A DNA stretch of 64,000 nt, taken from contig JARFXM010000008.1 of the NCBI GenBank assembly GCA_029532625.1, positions 2,480,001 through 2,544,000 on the forward strand. Reading direction: 5' to 3'. Origin of the DNA: Lomentospora prolificans (lineage: Eukaryota > Ascomycota > Sordariomycetes > Microascales > Microascaceae). Both the position numbers and the translations under genes were made by a program. The notes below the pieces were generated by a model. The model was not told where the DNA came from. It did no database searches and saw nothing but the letters and a program-made list of their open reading frames with translations. This document shows positions 33,377-45,200 of the stretch, piece after piece (position 1 is the first letter of the stretch; each line of letters starts with the position of its first letter).

Positions 33377-35597
33377 TTAAATCTTCATCACGTCAACCCT
33401 TGCTCGTTCAAAGATCTTGTGGGCGAGGAGGGCCGAGCTTGATTCCTCGGGGGAGATGTTGCGGGGGTAGAGCGTCATGCGGGCGTAGGAACCTGCGCCG
33501 CGGCGTTTGGAGAGGGAACCGGGGTTGATGATGAGAACGCCATTGACGACCTATAGGAACTGTGAGAAAAGGTCTCTGTAACGGGCGATGTAGAGAGTGA
33601 AAAAAAAAAAAAAAAAAAGAAACATACCCTAGAAAATGGCTGGAGCGCACTGGGGATGACCATGACGTCGGGTAAAACAGAGGGCAGCTCGGCTAGCTCG
33701 AGGTTCTGCGCGTCCAGCACGGCGCCGGGGGGCTTTCCCTCCTCGGTGCCTGTCTTGGGCAGCTTGGACCTGTCAGTGGGGGGGAACAGGGGGAAGTAGT
33801 GCCTCTGCTCGATGAGGTACTGGCTCAGCCTCGAGGCGGAGTCCTTTATGGCGACGTTTCCGACAACGAGCTCCTCGTGGCGGAGCTCGTAGAGGATGTC
33901 CTGGGAGGAGACGCCGAGGACGACCTCGTTGAGGGAGAGGGTGCGGGGGTTGGGGATGATCCTGACGGCTTTGGGGAGGCCGAGGTCCTTTCGAGGGATG
34001 ACATCCTGGGGCCAGGAGACGTGCTTGGCGAGGACGTCGCGGACGGAGGGGACGAGGATCACGGTAATGGCGGGGTTTGTCTGGACGAGGGTGTTTAGGG
34101 CGGGGGAGACGAGGTGGCGAAAGACGGTAGTCATGGTGGCCGTGTCCGGGTCGTAGGAGGCGTCTTCGGGGAGGTCGAAGTCGCCCGAGGCGATAAGGGG
34201 GTGCTCGATGTCGAGAAAGGGGCCGGTAAGGACGAGGGCATCGGCGTAGGTATCGGCGGCCTTGCCGCAGATGGCGTGCAGTGCCTCGTAGTCGAGGTTG
34301 TCGTCGGGAGTATACGGGCCCGAGGCGAAGATGACGTTGAGGGGCGCGGGTTCCGAGTCGTCGTCCATGGCGTCGGGGTCACCGCGGAGACGCCGCTTGT
34401 GAGCCTCCAGGTCGGCGGGGGAGGACGCGCTGGTTACGAGAAGGGGTAGCTCGATGACCTCGTCGGCGATGAACTCGTGGCCGGAGGCGTTGGAGCCCTT
34501 GAGGGCGACGATCTGGCCGGGGAAGACGCCGAAGCCCTTGAGCTTCTTGACGTTGAGGGGGATGCGCAAGCCGTTGCCGGTCTGCATCGAGGTCTCGAGG
34601 ACCAGGCTGGCAGGGTTGAGCTTGCCCTCGGGGGAGTCGGAGGCGATGCGGCCGACAGCAATGATCTTGGACGTGCTTTTGGTGGCGGCGTTGCCGAAGG
34701 CGGACTCGTCAACGCCGTTCTCTTTGACGAGCTCGTCCATGAAGTTCTTTATCCGCCTATCGAGGGCCTCCGAGGTTTCGGAGACCTTCATGGCTAGGGG
34801 CTTGTAGTCGATCTTTTTGACGTCGGCGAGGGCGCTGAGGAGCACGCGGGGCTCGGGGTAGGGGGCGAAGGGGGGATCGGGGACTTTGAGGTTGTCATTG
34901 AGGACTTCGATGATTTCGCCGGCGTTGGCTCGGTCGTTGAAGTTGACGGGGCTACCGCGGGGAGCCGGACAAGGTTAGCTTGTGATGAATTCTCTGTTAA
35001 TGAAGATCTAGAGTGGTAGCTTACGTTGATGTTACCCCATTGTCTGCTAGACGGCTCGGGGTCTTGATGTCTGGTGAGCTAGCGGGTGCGTTTGATCGGA
35101 CTCGGTTGACGGAGGGGGTCTCGAACGGCTTTTTCTTGAGGCTACCGGTTGCCTTGCTCCGCGCGGTCGCAGGAGTGCCGGGTACTAGCCCGTCCAACCT
35201 AGAAGTTGGGGATTATTAGCCCTGTGTTCAGAGACTTGAAAGAGAAAAAGCGTTAGAAACACGCTTACATGTTGAAGACATCGCGGCCGCCGCCCTTTAC
35301 CACGCTCCTAGGCGTCTGGCCGATCCTCCTCTCAGGCACCTTACTCGTCTGGTTGTTCTTTTCCAACCCGTCCAGGGTATTCTGCTTAAATGCCCTCACC
35401 GCATCCAGCGTCACTATGTTGGCCTCGGCCTCCAGGCTCATGCAGTAAGACTCCCATTTGTAGAAAAGGTCCTCGGCCGAGACGCCGTGCAGGTGCAGGA
35501 GCGAGATGAGCTCCGTGAGGACGTCGGGCTCGAGCGGCGCATTGGGGGAGAAGTAATTGTGGAGGGCGGCGGAGGCTTCTTCATCTTGGGAGGCCAT
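33377..35597 (-). CDS. POL12: DNA polymerase alpha subunit B (Pol12)
   Basis: Regulatory B subunit of the DNA polymerase alpha-primase complex, needed to start replication in the nucleus. Exons 35597-35269, 35198-35025, 34951-33628 and 33550-33377 give 666 aa, a normal size. The N-terminal helical region starts with MASQDEEASAALHNYF and includes DVLTELISLLHLHGVSAEDL. A polar linker rich in Ser/Pro/Thr (TPSVNRVRS, SSPDIKTPSR) contains likely CDK-type S/TP sites. The OB-fold and phosphoesterase-like domains follow: FASGPYTPDDNLDY, ADALVLTGPFLDIEHPLI, ILVPSVRDVLAKHVSWPQ and VINPGS-type sequence in the last exon (VVNGVLIINPGSLSKRRGAGSYAR). As in other B subunits the phosphoesterase metal ligands are not conserved. 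Intron 3 carries an 18-T run just after its donor. All junctions keep frame. Confidence 0.94.
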
Positions 35598-36845
35598 TGT
35601 TATTGCTGGTATTGGGGGCGGGGGCGGGGCGGGTCACCAGTGTGTGGCCGAGAGTAATGGTTGTTGCGCCTACGGATATGGATGAAGGATCGTGGGTTGA
35701 GAGATGGAGCACCGAGACTTCCCCGCGACGCGTCGAGGGGCGCGTAAAGCGCTTTTTGACTTGCGGCTGACAGCGGCTGGTGACTGCTGGTGTGGCTGCC
35801 TCTCTTTGGTCAACGCACTGGAACCATCCTATGGATGGATGACGTCTCTTTCATGGTTGACGTCGCCGCTTGTCTCAACTTCCATTATACTACTTTGAAG
35901 CTCAGTCACATCATTTGATCACATGCGAAACAAATGAAGAGAACAAGGCTTGCGATGGGTCTAGGAGTCTAGGTTGGTTCTAGACCCCACCCCATCGTGT
36001 TTGTTAAGACCCTACAAGTTCATAGAATAGATCTGATTCCTATTCATTCTTGACGAGCTGGCGGTTGCATCTGTGCTGTCCGACAATAATACGGGTTGGG
36101 ATGATTCTGCCACTCGGCCATGACCCCCAGGAGTAGCACCATGACCACGTTAGAACTTGTCCTCGATTATGTACTTTTATTTGCTAGTAATTTTGGTGTG
36201 ATGCAATGTACATATTCAATGGCCGCTTTTTGGAGTGATTTGATATGAACTGAACCTGCGGCCAGCGCTTTCTCCCCACTGCACCCCACTGAAGCCTGAA
36301 GCTGGTTGTAGGCTCCACGGGTCTCTCAACGCCAAAGATACAAGCCCGGATTAATAATAGCCCGCCCTATTTGGCTGATTCCTGACCCCTGTTCGTTCCT
36401 TCCATCACAAGCCAACAAGAACTTGTCCTCAACTTTGAATCGTCGAATCCGTCAAATCGCGATTCCCCATGTCTCTTATATCCACACCCGGCCGAACAGT
36501 CGCCATTTCTGGATGAAAACAATTTCTTGGCCCCGTACATAATCCAAGATCCTCTCCGGTCATGGCGTTGCCCATTACCTCCACATTCCTGCTCCTTCGG
36601 TTCTCTTTCTGAAATTCGTTGCGGCACCCGTCGCCCTTTTTCCCTTTGAACCAACTCGTCAAACGGAAACGTTCTTCAACTACGCGACGACTATTCTGTT
36701 TTAGCCCTTTGTTTGCTCGCTTCCGATTTCGATCTGTATTCATCCATATCTAGGCGCTTCTGAGAGTGTCTGCCTCGGCCTCGCGCCGCCCACATCCGCT
36801 CATTTCTTCAACATTTTTTCCCTCCACGCGAGCTACTCCCTCAGA
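35598..36845. other. Divergent promoter region, Pol12 (-) and Ubp1-like (+)
   Basis: 1.25 kb between two divergent ATGs. It includes an MCB element close to Pol12. The right end is rich in C/T, matching the leader of the protease gene. No coding sequence recognised. Confidence 0.5.
35728..35733. promoter_or_regulatory. MCB (ACGCGT) element upstream of Pol12
   Basis: The palindrome ACGCGT lies about 130 bases upstream of the Pol12 ATG, followed by a GCGCGT word. In yeasts ACGCGT binds the MBF complex and drives G1/S expression of replication genes including Pol12. The position fits, but a single hexamer can occur by chance. Confidence 0.45.
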
Positions 36846-39134
36846 ATGAACTCTCCGTATTCGCGACAGCGATTCGATTCCCAGCACGATTTCACCCGCC
36901 CCCTACCCTCTTACTACTATAACTACGCCCACCTGTTTGACCGCCTCTCGCCGCCTATTCTCGTCGCGGGAATCGTCATCCTCTTCACCGTCCTCTTCAA
37001 CCTCCTCCGTACCGGGGCCCTCACCTACCAACTTCAGTCCCTAGCTCTGTTCTTCTGGAACTGTCTCGTCTCCGTCACGCCCGCCTTTCTTATATCCACG
37101 GTCGACTCGTGGGTCAACCCGCCAATGTTCCCCGGTCTCCCCCCTTCGCCGCCGCCGAAGACGCATGCCGAGAAGAGTGAAAAAATGGCGTCGCTGCTCG
37201 GCGTGAATAGGGCTGCCGGCGCGTTAAGGTCTTTTTCTAACAGCCTTCCGCGACCCTCTTTCCCTACTGGAGTAAAGAGGGGAGGACTCTTCTCGGGAGT
37301 GTCCAAGGATCAACCCCCCGGCCTCGGCAACCTCGACAACTCTTGCTACCAGAACAGTATTTTGCAGGGTCTAGCTTCTCTCGACCATCTTCCTCCTTAT
37401 CTCGCGACTACTCTACGTTCGAACGTCGTCAAACGCAAGGATGTGGAAGCTGCCAAAAGTTTGCAAGAGCTCATCGCGGACCTAAACGATGCGGAGAACA
37501 ACGGCAAGACTCTTTGGACGCCGAGGGTTCTAAAGAACATGAGCTCGTTTGTGCAGCAGGATGCACAAGAATACTACTCGAAGTTGCTTGATGAAATCGA
37601 TAGCGAGATCTCCAAGTCAATAAAAGCAACTGCGGCAGCTGGTGTCGAGCAGCGATTCGACTCTGTCGAATCTGCCAAGGACGACTCCACAAGCCAACAC
37701 AGCGATGATAGTGGTTATGGCAGCTCTGCGTCGATCTCCTCCAAAATTTCCGCCACTTCGAAGGCCCCGAGGAACCCTCTTGAGGGACTGCTCGCTCAGC
37801 GTGTCGCTTGTGTGCAGTGCGGTTTCTCTGAGGGTCTGTCGTTGATTCCATTCAACTGCCTCACCCTGAACCTCGGTGTCAATACTCCAGGACATGACCT
37901 ATACGAAAGGCTGGATGCTTACACGGATCTTGAGTCCATCGAGGGCGTCGAGTGCCCTAGGTGTACCCTGCTCAAACTTCAACGTCTTCTCAAGACTTTG
38001 GCCGATCGCTTCCGCCAGACTCCACATTCGGAAGAGCATCTAGGCCGTGTGGAGGCTCGCCTAGAAGCCGTCGAGGTTGCGCTCGAGGAAGAGGTTTTTG
38101 ACGACGAGACCATGAAGGAAAAGTGCAAGATCACACCGGAAAGCAGGGTCAACGTTGTCAAGACCAAGCAGGCCGTCATCGCGCGGCCACCGAAGTGTTT
38201 AGTAATTCACATGAACCGGTCAGTATTCGACGAGAGGACGGGCATGTTGTTTAAAAACTCGGCAGCTGTTCGGTTCCCCACGACACTAGATTTGGGTCCG
38301 TGGTGCCTAGGGAGCACGAAAGGGAGGGGCAGAAGCGCTTTTGACAAGGCTGCTTCGCCGGACGGTAACTCTGAGGGGCCTGCGCTCGAGAGACTGGTGG
38401 AACCGGGTGACGAAGAGAGGTGGATACTGGACCCGCGAGTATCCATGGTCGCCGGCGAAAACATGAAGTCGTTGATCTCTGGTCCGATATATGAGCTGAG
38501 AGCTGTCGTTACACACTATGGCCACCATAACAACGGCCACTATATCTGCTACAGGAAATACAACTCGACTCCCGTGGCAGCAGCTCCTGAGCCAGCGCAG
38601 CTAAAAGTGCCGGAGGAAGCGGTCATCGGAGCTTCGAAACCTGCCGAGGTGGAATCGAATGTGAACGATGCTGCCGAGCAGAACCCTGCGCATGAAGCCG
38701 ATGAAGTCGACGAAAATGAGTCGCAGCCCGCCAGCGAGCCCGACGAGAAGACGTGGTGGCGGCTGAGTGATGAAACCGTGTACAAGGTTGATGAACAGAT
38801 GGTGATGTCGCAAGGCGGTGTTTTTATGCTCTTTTACGACTGTGTGGATTCGACGCTCGTGCGAACAGATGGCGAGCTAGAAAGCCCTGGGGAAGAAATC
38901 GAGGAGGAGGAGGAGGAGACGCTTGTGGGCTCGCAGAGGTCGAGCAATGTCGCGTCGAGAGCGGGGTCCGTCGCCTTTGAGGGCTCCATAAGAGATGGTT
39001 CTCCAGCGGATACTCTTGTCGGTAGGGGTGAGAGCGTGGAACCGATCAAGGGTGCGGCGGATGAAGATGGCAGCGGCATCTTTTCGAAGGGAACGAATGC
39101 GGACGGATTTGCGCCAGTGGCGCAAATCTTCTAA
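36846..39134 (+). CDS. Ubp1-like membrane-anchored ubiquitin-specific protease
   Basis: Intronless 762-aa cysteine protease (peptidase family C19) that removes ubiquitin from proteins. A hydrophobic segment (about residues 36-60, PPILVAGIVILFTVLF) suggests anchoring in an internal membrane, as in yeast Ubp1 and USP30-type enzymes. The Cys box is GLGNLDNSCYQNSILQ with Cys167; note DNSCY where most USPs have GNTCY. The His box is YGHHNNGHYICYRKY with His565. The conserved end block (WWRLSDETVYKVDEQMV, then GGVFMLFYD) closes the domain. A CVQCGF...CPRC four-cysteine set (near 320-380) fits the USP zinc-binding fingers. A roughly 60-residue acidic insert (near 585-640) separates the His box from the last block, and the C-terminus is acidic and disordered. 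The start has a clean leader and no upstream in-frame ATG was noted. Confidence 0.92.
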   Translation: MNSPYSRQRFDSQHDFTRPLPSYYYNYAHLFDRLSPPILVAGIVILFTVLFNLLRTGALTYQLQSLALFFWNCLVSVTPAFLISTVDSWVNPPMFPGLPPSPPPKTHAEKSEKMASLLGVNRAAGALRSFSNSLPRPSFPTGVKRGGLFSGVSKDQPPGLGNLDNSCYQNSILQGLASLDHLPPYLATTLRSNVVKRKDVEAAKSLQELIADLNDAENNGKTLWTPRVLKNMSSFVQQDAQEYYSKLLDEIDSEISKSIKATAAAGVEQRFDSVESAKDDSTSQHSDDSGYGSSASISSKISATSKAPRNPLEGLLAQRVACVQCGFSEGLSLIPFNCLTLNLGVNTPGHDLYERLDAYTDLESIEGVECPRCTLLKLQRLLKTLADRFRQTPHSEEHLGRVEARLEAVEVALEEEVFDDETMKEKCKITPESRVNVVKTKQAVIARPPKCLVIHMNRSVFDERTGMLFKNSAAVRFPTTLDLGPWCLGSTKGRGRSAFDKAASPDGNSEGPALERLVEPGDEERWILDPRVSMVAGENMKSLISGPIYELRAVVTHYGHHNNGHYICYRKYNSTPVAAAPEPAQLKVPEEAVIGASKPAEVESNVNDAAEQNPAHEADEVDENESQPASEPDEKTWWRLSDETVYKVDEQMVMSQGGVFMLFYDCVDSTLVRTDGELESPGEEIEEEEEETLVGSQRSSNVASRAGSVAFEGSIRDGSPADTLVGRGESVEPIKGAADEDGSGIFSKGTNADGFAPVAQIF

Positions 39135-39866
39135 ATGCCTCCCCCCCTAACATAAGGGGCCTGCCTTACGAGGAGGAAGCACACGAAGGCACCTAAGCCA
39201 AATATTGGACCATGAGGATAGATGCGAAGCGTCGGGTGCAGCGCAGTGTTCGCCCGGAAGCAGCACGAACAGTCACCACGAGGGATCTATGATAGACAAT
39301 GGAGCAGAGCATGCGCCTCCGGCGCCTTGCGTCTCGCTTGGGAGTTGATCGGGGGTTTGTATGACCACGTTGCATTGTTACGGCGTTTTTTTTTATGGAT
39401 TGTTCCCCTTTTGGAGCTTGGGGCGAAGTTGAGCGGAGTGTAATGAAGGGCTTTGTTTTCTTTTTTGTCTTTCTTGAACTGTCTTCTGGTGTGGGCTTTT
39501 TATCTGTCTTTATCTTGGACCGTGAGGTGCTTTCCGGTTTGGGTCTGGATGCCTTTATAGACATTTGAGATCCATCTCTCCCAGGCACTCTCACGATCCC
39601 TTTTCTCGGCGGCAGAGTCAAAAGATACCTATACCTTACCATGCCCACGTCCTGGATCCTGGCCACAACCACACAATTCTGGCGCCTCCCCCGCCCCCCC
39701 TTCTCGAACACCGGTGCCCTCGACCAGCTTTCGGGATGTGGCGCCCAAGCCCACCTCGGCCGGGTGGGAAAGTTCTCCTTGCTTTACCGATCACGGTCTC
39801 CACGAGATCACTTTTGTTTGATAAACGACGCCCACCGACATCTACCCTAAATTCATAAGTGCCAGA
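39135..39866. other. 3' flank of the Ubp1-like gene
   Basis: No gene recognised. Open frames on both strands run on into the minisatellite but lack an ATG in a sensible place or any known domain. Confidence 0.45.
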
Positions 39867-40114
39867 AGCCAGATTTCTGGACACCGAGAGAAGCCAGATT
39901 TCAGGACACCGAGAGAAGCCAGCTTTCAGGACACAGAGAAGAGCCGGATTTCTGGACACGAAGAGAAGCCAGATTTCAGGACACCGAGAGAAGCCAGCTT
40001 TCAGGACACAGAGAAGAGCCGGATTCCTGGACACCAAGAGAAGCCAGCTTTCGGGAAAGGGAATGGCCAAGTTTCTGGGCACCAAGGGGAGCCGGGTTTC
40101 TGGACACCAAAAGG
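39867..40114. repeat. 25-bp minisatellite with 75-bp higher-order period
   Basis: About ten copies of a 25-bp unit of the form AGCCAGATTTCTGGACACCG + AGAGA. Units 2-4 (39892-39966) and 5-7 (39967-40041) repeat as blocks of three with few changes, so the array has a 75-bp super-period. The right-hand units (from 40042) are degenerate and one is 23 bp. The unit core CCAGATTTCTGG is nearly palindromic. Confidence 0.92.
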
Positions 40115-40637
40115 CTTCCTGTTCTAATTTTAGACAACTTTTTAAGCGCCGGCCCCCAAGGCCTTCAGCCAACGCGATACCGACGAGTCTTAGACATAGA
40201 GAGGATGAGAATATTTTACTCCGTGGAGGACAGGACAATTGACGGAATGGAAGGAACGAAATAGATACCCAGGGTAGGAGTGCTGGAAGCGTTTAATCAA
40301 CTTGCACACCGTGTCACATAGGATATGAGAGCAGAGTGAACCAGTAAACTATCAATTATCGAGCAAGAATGCATCTTATAAAAAAAAACTCCGAGTTCAA
40401 AACACAAGACCCTAAGCGTGAATCCCAATGGGCTGTCGTTATAATAACCTCCCCCTTCCAGTCCCGTGTCTCTCTCAGCTCTTGAGCAATCCTGCTCCCT
40501 ACACTTCAATCAAAAAACCAAACACGCCTCCCACCATACCCGGGTATCTTTGGACGATAGGAAAAGCCTCCAAACACCGTGGAAAATCAGACCGAGACAT
40601 AAGAGACCGTTGAAATGATTTGTTCAAGGAAAATATC
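40115..40637. other. 3' flank of the KEN-motif gene
   Basis: Expected to hold the 3' UTR of the minus-strand gene ending at 40638. No coding sequence recognised. Confidence 0.45.
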
Positions 40638-42202
40638 TCACGCCTCCGCGGCGACAGGGGCAGTCTCGGTCTCGTCCTTGGCGCTGGCGCTCTCCCAGAG
40701 CTCGAAGCTCTCACCGGTTCCTTCCATGGGCTCAAGCACGGCAGCCTTGGCGCAGGGCTCTTCCTCCGTCTTAGCCATGAGGGTATCAACATCGTCAGTG
40801 GGCAGAGGCTCGAGTGACTCGACGGCGATCTCGGGTGAGAACTCTGCGCTTACGGCCAAGCAAGGAGAAGCCTCAGAAGCGACCTCGAGAGCAGTCTTCT
40901 CCTCGATAACTTTGGGGATCGGGGTAGCCTCGGGGCCGACTTCGCTAGCAACATTCTGCTCAGCGCCGTCGATCTCATCCTCGTCACCAGGGACAACGAT
41001 TACAGACGTAGCATCGCAGCCAGTAGCGTAGAACTCGGCAGCGTCAAGGTCAGCAAGGGCGAGGCGCTTCTTCTCAACCTCCATATCATCCTCGGCTGCA
41101 CGGCGAGCAGCGCGGCGAGAGGTTTGACTAACATCATCAGCAGGGGGGATGTTCTCTTTGTCACGGCCCTCAGCACGCTCGCGGGTGGCGCGCTGCTCTG
41201 ACTCCTCGTCAGAGCTGATATCGAGGGTGCAGGTGCCGTGCTGGAGAAGGTTGGTCATCTCCTGCTCGGGGGTGTCCTCATGGATGTCGAAGAACCACGA
41301 AGCCTTCATCTCAGAACCACCAAGCTCGAAGCCGCCGAAGGGGGTTGACTCGGTGGTGCTCTCGGCGGGAGTGCCCGCGGAGAGGGAAGATGCAGAAGGA
41401 CGGGCAGCATAGCTAGGGATGGTGCCCTTGAGGGCGGCATCCAGACTGAAGGGGGCGGCGACGCCAAGGTTAAACTGGGGGGGGTCGATACGCGCATAGG
41501 AGCCAGCAGTGGTTCGGCGGCGGCTGCTGGAGATGCCAGAGCGCCTGCTGCGAGTGGGAGAGCGGCCGGCCGGGGCAGAGAGAGGGGAAGACCTGGCAAC
41601 AGACGTGTTGATTTTGCCAATGGGGGACTTGGCGTGGAGGATGGTTCGGGAGCGAGGGGAGGTGGGGAGGGATCGCGAGGGACTCGTGGGAGCGAGACGG
41701 GCGGCGGGCTTAGTGGTAAGGTTGAAGATGGGTGCCTTCAAGATGTCCTTGGAGAAAAAGCTGTCATCAGCACCCTTGGACCTCTTGGCGAAGATGGAGG
41801 GGTCGACGTTTTCGAAGTCGTCCTCGGTCAGCTCCGAGGCCTTCCTCTTGCTGGCAGGGGGGGAGGCAGCTGTGAGGTGTTAGTTCGTGGACAATTACAA
41901 GGCGACTTTAGGATAATGGGTTTGTGACAGAGAGAGGATTAAAAAAAAGAAAAAACCACAGCGCGGTGTACATGAGAATTTAGATACTAGGTTCAAAGCC
42001 ATTTCAAGTTCACTTCGAACGCGGTTTCGGGATCGAGGGATATGGCAGCGAGAAAACAGAGGGACATGTTGGGCTTTCGAGAACCAAGTCAAAACCAATG
42101 CCGGGCACAAAACATACCATTCTGCCTGTTCTTGATGCTCGTCAGAGTCTGAAGACGAGCTCCATCAAGAGGAGCGAACGGTTGGCGGATGAGAGTCGAC
42201 AT
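40638..42202 (-). CDS. Unrecognised Ser/Pro-rich protein with a KEN motif
   Basis: A 438-aa protein in two exons, 42202-42118 and 41869-40638, joined across a 248-nt intron (donor GTATGT, acceptor CACAG), the longest intron in the window. It begins MSTLIRQPFAPLDGARLQTL. It has no membrane segment and no catalytic domain I recognise. Basic Ser/Pro sequence (about residues 70-150) holds many S/T-P sites next to Arg or Lys (TSPSR, TSPRSR, KSPIGK, SPTRSR), as in CDK substrates. Near residue 265 is RDKENIPP, a KEN box with the downstream proline common in APC/C degrons. A bipartite-like basic stretch (SRRAARRAAEDD) follows, and the C-terminus is acidic. These features suggest a nuclear, cell-cycle-regulated protein; this is inference. 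The gene model is good since the junction restores frame precisely. Confidence 0.78.
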
Positions 42203-45200
42203 GGCTCAAACAAGGCACGAGGTCACAAGGAACAATAAGGCGAGCAGGTGCAGAGAGAGAGGAGGACGAGGCGAGAGTGGCCAAGACGTTTCCGTGTTCT
42301 CTTGCAAGTCACCAGATTTGAGATTGAGCCGTTCCCCTATTGCTCTCGGAATCGTTCACAACGTTCCAAAGGAATTGGGTTCCGACAGTGGGGCAAAGAT
42401 GGCGATGGGGTTCTAGCTGTAGTTGTGTGTGTTATGGTAATGGTGTTCCGTTAGGAGGTGTGAGAGGCGAATTTCCCGTTTTGTTGTTGTGGTTGTTTAT
42501 ATTTCTTGTCCTTTGCCTTTTCTTGAGTTCTGGAAGAGGTTGAGATGGGGAAACAATGGAAGAGATGGGGCGGACAGACTCAAATACAAAAGAGGGGAAG
42601 GGAGGGAGATAAAAAGAGAGGTATCGACACGACCAGGGAAACGAGAAAAAGGAAGCGAAGGGGTAATAAAGAAGGAGCCGTCGAGACGGACATGGGCGCG
42701 AGTGGTGTGGGCGTGAGTGGGCTTGTCCCAGTCCATCTCAAATGTCCCATACCACCGACGCGCCAAAACGAAGGAGCACTCGAAAGTGAACGATTGGGTA
42801 CAGTGCGACGACTACGCCAGGTCGCCGGGCCAGGTGCCTGAACGCTGGCGCGATTTCGAGGTACAGCTGAAGCAAAAGCTACTAAATTGGGCATGGGCTT
42901 GGTGGGACAGAGGGAGGGAAACATGAGGAAGGGGCAAAAAAAAAGGGACAGGAGAGGAACGGTACAGAAAACTTGGGGTTGGTCGCACTGTACGGAGTAC
43001 TCTGCACCTGGAGTACTTCACGACGCTTGACGTGTTTGACGCGGTGACCTGTACAGGGTACTAAATTAGGCACAAGGGTCCTGGCTCGGGCACGGGTACA
43101 GGGTACGCCACGGTACGCTGGCCGAGACGGAGGAAGCCACGATGATGGAGCAAGGTACGCCGTTAATTAGATGGACCATTGATTGCCTTGAGCCTCTCGA
43201 GTTACAGTACCTTTTTCCCCTTCCATGAGCCATAAGAGGTCAGAGAGCCAGCGAGTGTCGCAGTAGCAGAGAGGGAACATCGGGACATCAGTGGGCAGAG
43301 CCAAGGAAGTACCAGCACCCGTGATGGGAAGCTCTTTCCGTGGGTACCAAAAGATGTGAAAGACGTGTCGACCGCGTAGAAGCCAGTAGGGCAAAAGTTG
43401 TCTCGGCCATTCAATGCAGCTCATGCAAAAGAAATGTCAGAGTAGACGCCAGAGATTCAAACTCGGGAAGCCGGGCATGGCCAACAGAGAAGGCAACGGC
43501 GGCCGAGGAGGTAGCAGGGCGATGGGGAATCGGGTGGTGTTCAAGTCTCCAGGCTTCAAACAGGACGGGCAGGACCAAGCCAAGGCAGGACCGGCGAAAC
43601 CAACGGGAAAGGGAGGATTGGTGCGTGGGATGGGCAAAGCTGCAGGGCCAGGACCAGGAAAGCGTAAGCGGGGCTCATCTCAAGAGGCAGTGATACCTGC
43701 AGTAGCTCAGAGGGAAAAAGGAATTTTCACTTGCTCGGTTTAACGAGCAAATCATCGACATTGGGGCCTTTTTTTTTTTTTCGCGCGACACACTGTGTCA
43801 TCTCGAGCGACAATCTGGAGTTCGCCCAATGCTCGAAAGATGCTGGCATCCCACCGCCTGATGCGGGCGGCCGACTGCGAGCTGGCCAGGTACGGTTCGC
43901 TCAGGAGCGAGTGACTCTTCTGTATGGAAGGCCACAGCACTTTTGCTGCTGCTGCTGCTGCTGCTGCTGCGCTACTGCGCATACGGTTTTAATTGCCTTT
44001 TTGCAGGTTTGCAGGCAGACTCGGAGAGCAAGAAAGACGTATGAATATGTGCACATGTACGCCTCGACGGGGTTGCTGGCTAGTTCTGCCTCGAGCGACC
44101 CTCAGCGACTAGTGATACTCGGCGCCGACCAGTGACGGAAGCTCTACGGATCTCCATATTCATGCGCATCTCTAGGGTGCTCGTCTGATTTGCCAGAGGT
44201 GAGGCAGGACGGACGTACGGCGCACAGCATGCATCGTCTTCTGCTCACACAGGTCCCCAAGCGATATGACCCCATGTCTTGGTCCAGCAGGATCAGGGGT
44301 GTGCAACTGGATCTCTGCCTAGGAAGCGGAATGACTGGCTCGAGAGCTGTTCGAGAGTGTGACCAAGTGAGGACAAGATTATTTCTGCGTGCGGTTTAAT
44401 TCTATTTGGGGACGGCAATATTCGTAGGGAGAGACAGAGGAATGCCCCAGCCCTTGCTCCCTCTCTCCGTGGCACAGTCGTTGGAATACCACGAGACGCT
44501 GAGAGAGAAGCAGAAAACGAGTGAGACATTTGGGGAGAATTTAATAGCTTGTGAAACGAGCCAATCGAACGCGTCGAGAAACGGCAATTAGAAGCAAAAG
44601 CTCCCTTGGCTTGGTTTGGTTCACAATGATTGAGGCGGAGCCTATGAGGAGCGAGGAACGCGTTAAGTCCTGTTCTCGCACAGATGGCATCGTTGGCGAA
44701 AAAATGGGTATTACGGGTATTATTAGTGACAGCGTCCGTTTTGAGCCTTGACAAGGGAAAGCCGGGAAATATGGATGAGTGACTTTAGCACTGCAGGGGT
44801 CCTGGCTTAGAGGTCATGTACCCTGATTCCGAGCCGCTCCCCACTCATTTACCCTCATCGCGACGAAACTCGCCTCAAAATCTTGTATGCACGACGCGTG
44901 CCGGGATTTAAATGGCCCCGGGCTCCACTTCCCACAAAGCTGAACGAGCGAAATGGAAAATGGGAAAATGGACGGAGAGCCAAACGAGAGAGAAGAAGAT
45001 TGACAGCAGCCTGGCGTTGCCAAAAGCTCGGCACAACTCCACCTTGGCGTCGTTTGTTTTATGCACCGAGCACTAAATGCTCACAAGGCCCAATCCATGA
45101 CAGAAGAGCTCCCCTGTTGGGTTTGGTTCGTCGGAGCAGAACCACCTCCCCACCACGGAGATTGGTGAAGAGAGCCGACTTGACTGACGAACTAACAATC

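Noticed and set aside
39636..40238. 200-codon minus-strand frame through the minisatellite
   Set aside because: Starts at TTG and owes its length to a repeat period divisible by three; treated as repeat, not gene.
44565..44905. Three ACGCGT words near 44570, 44660 and 44895
   Set aside because: They cluster slightly but lie over 2 kb from the nearest start, and about 16 copies are expected by chance in 64 kb.
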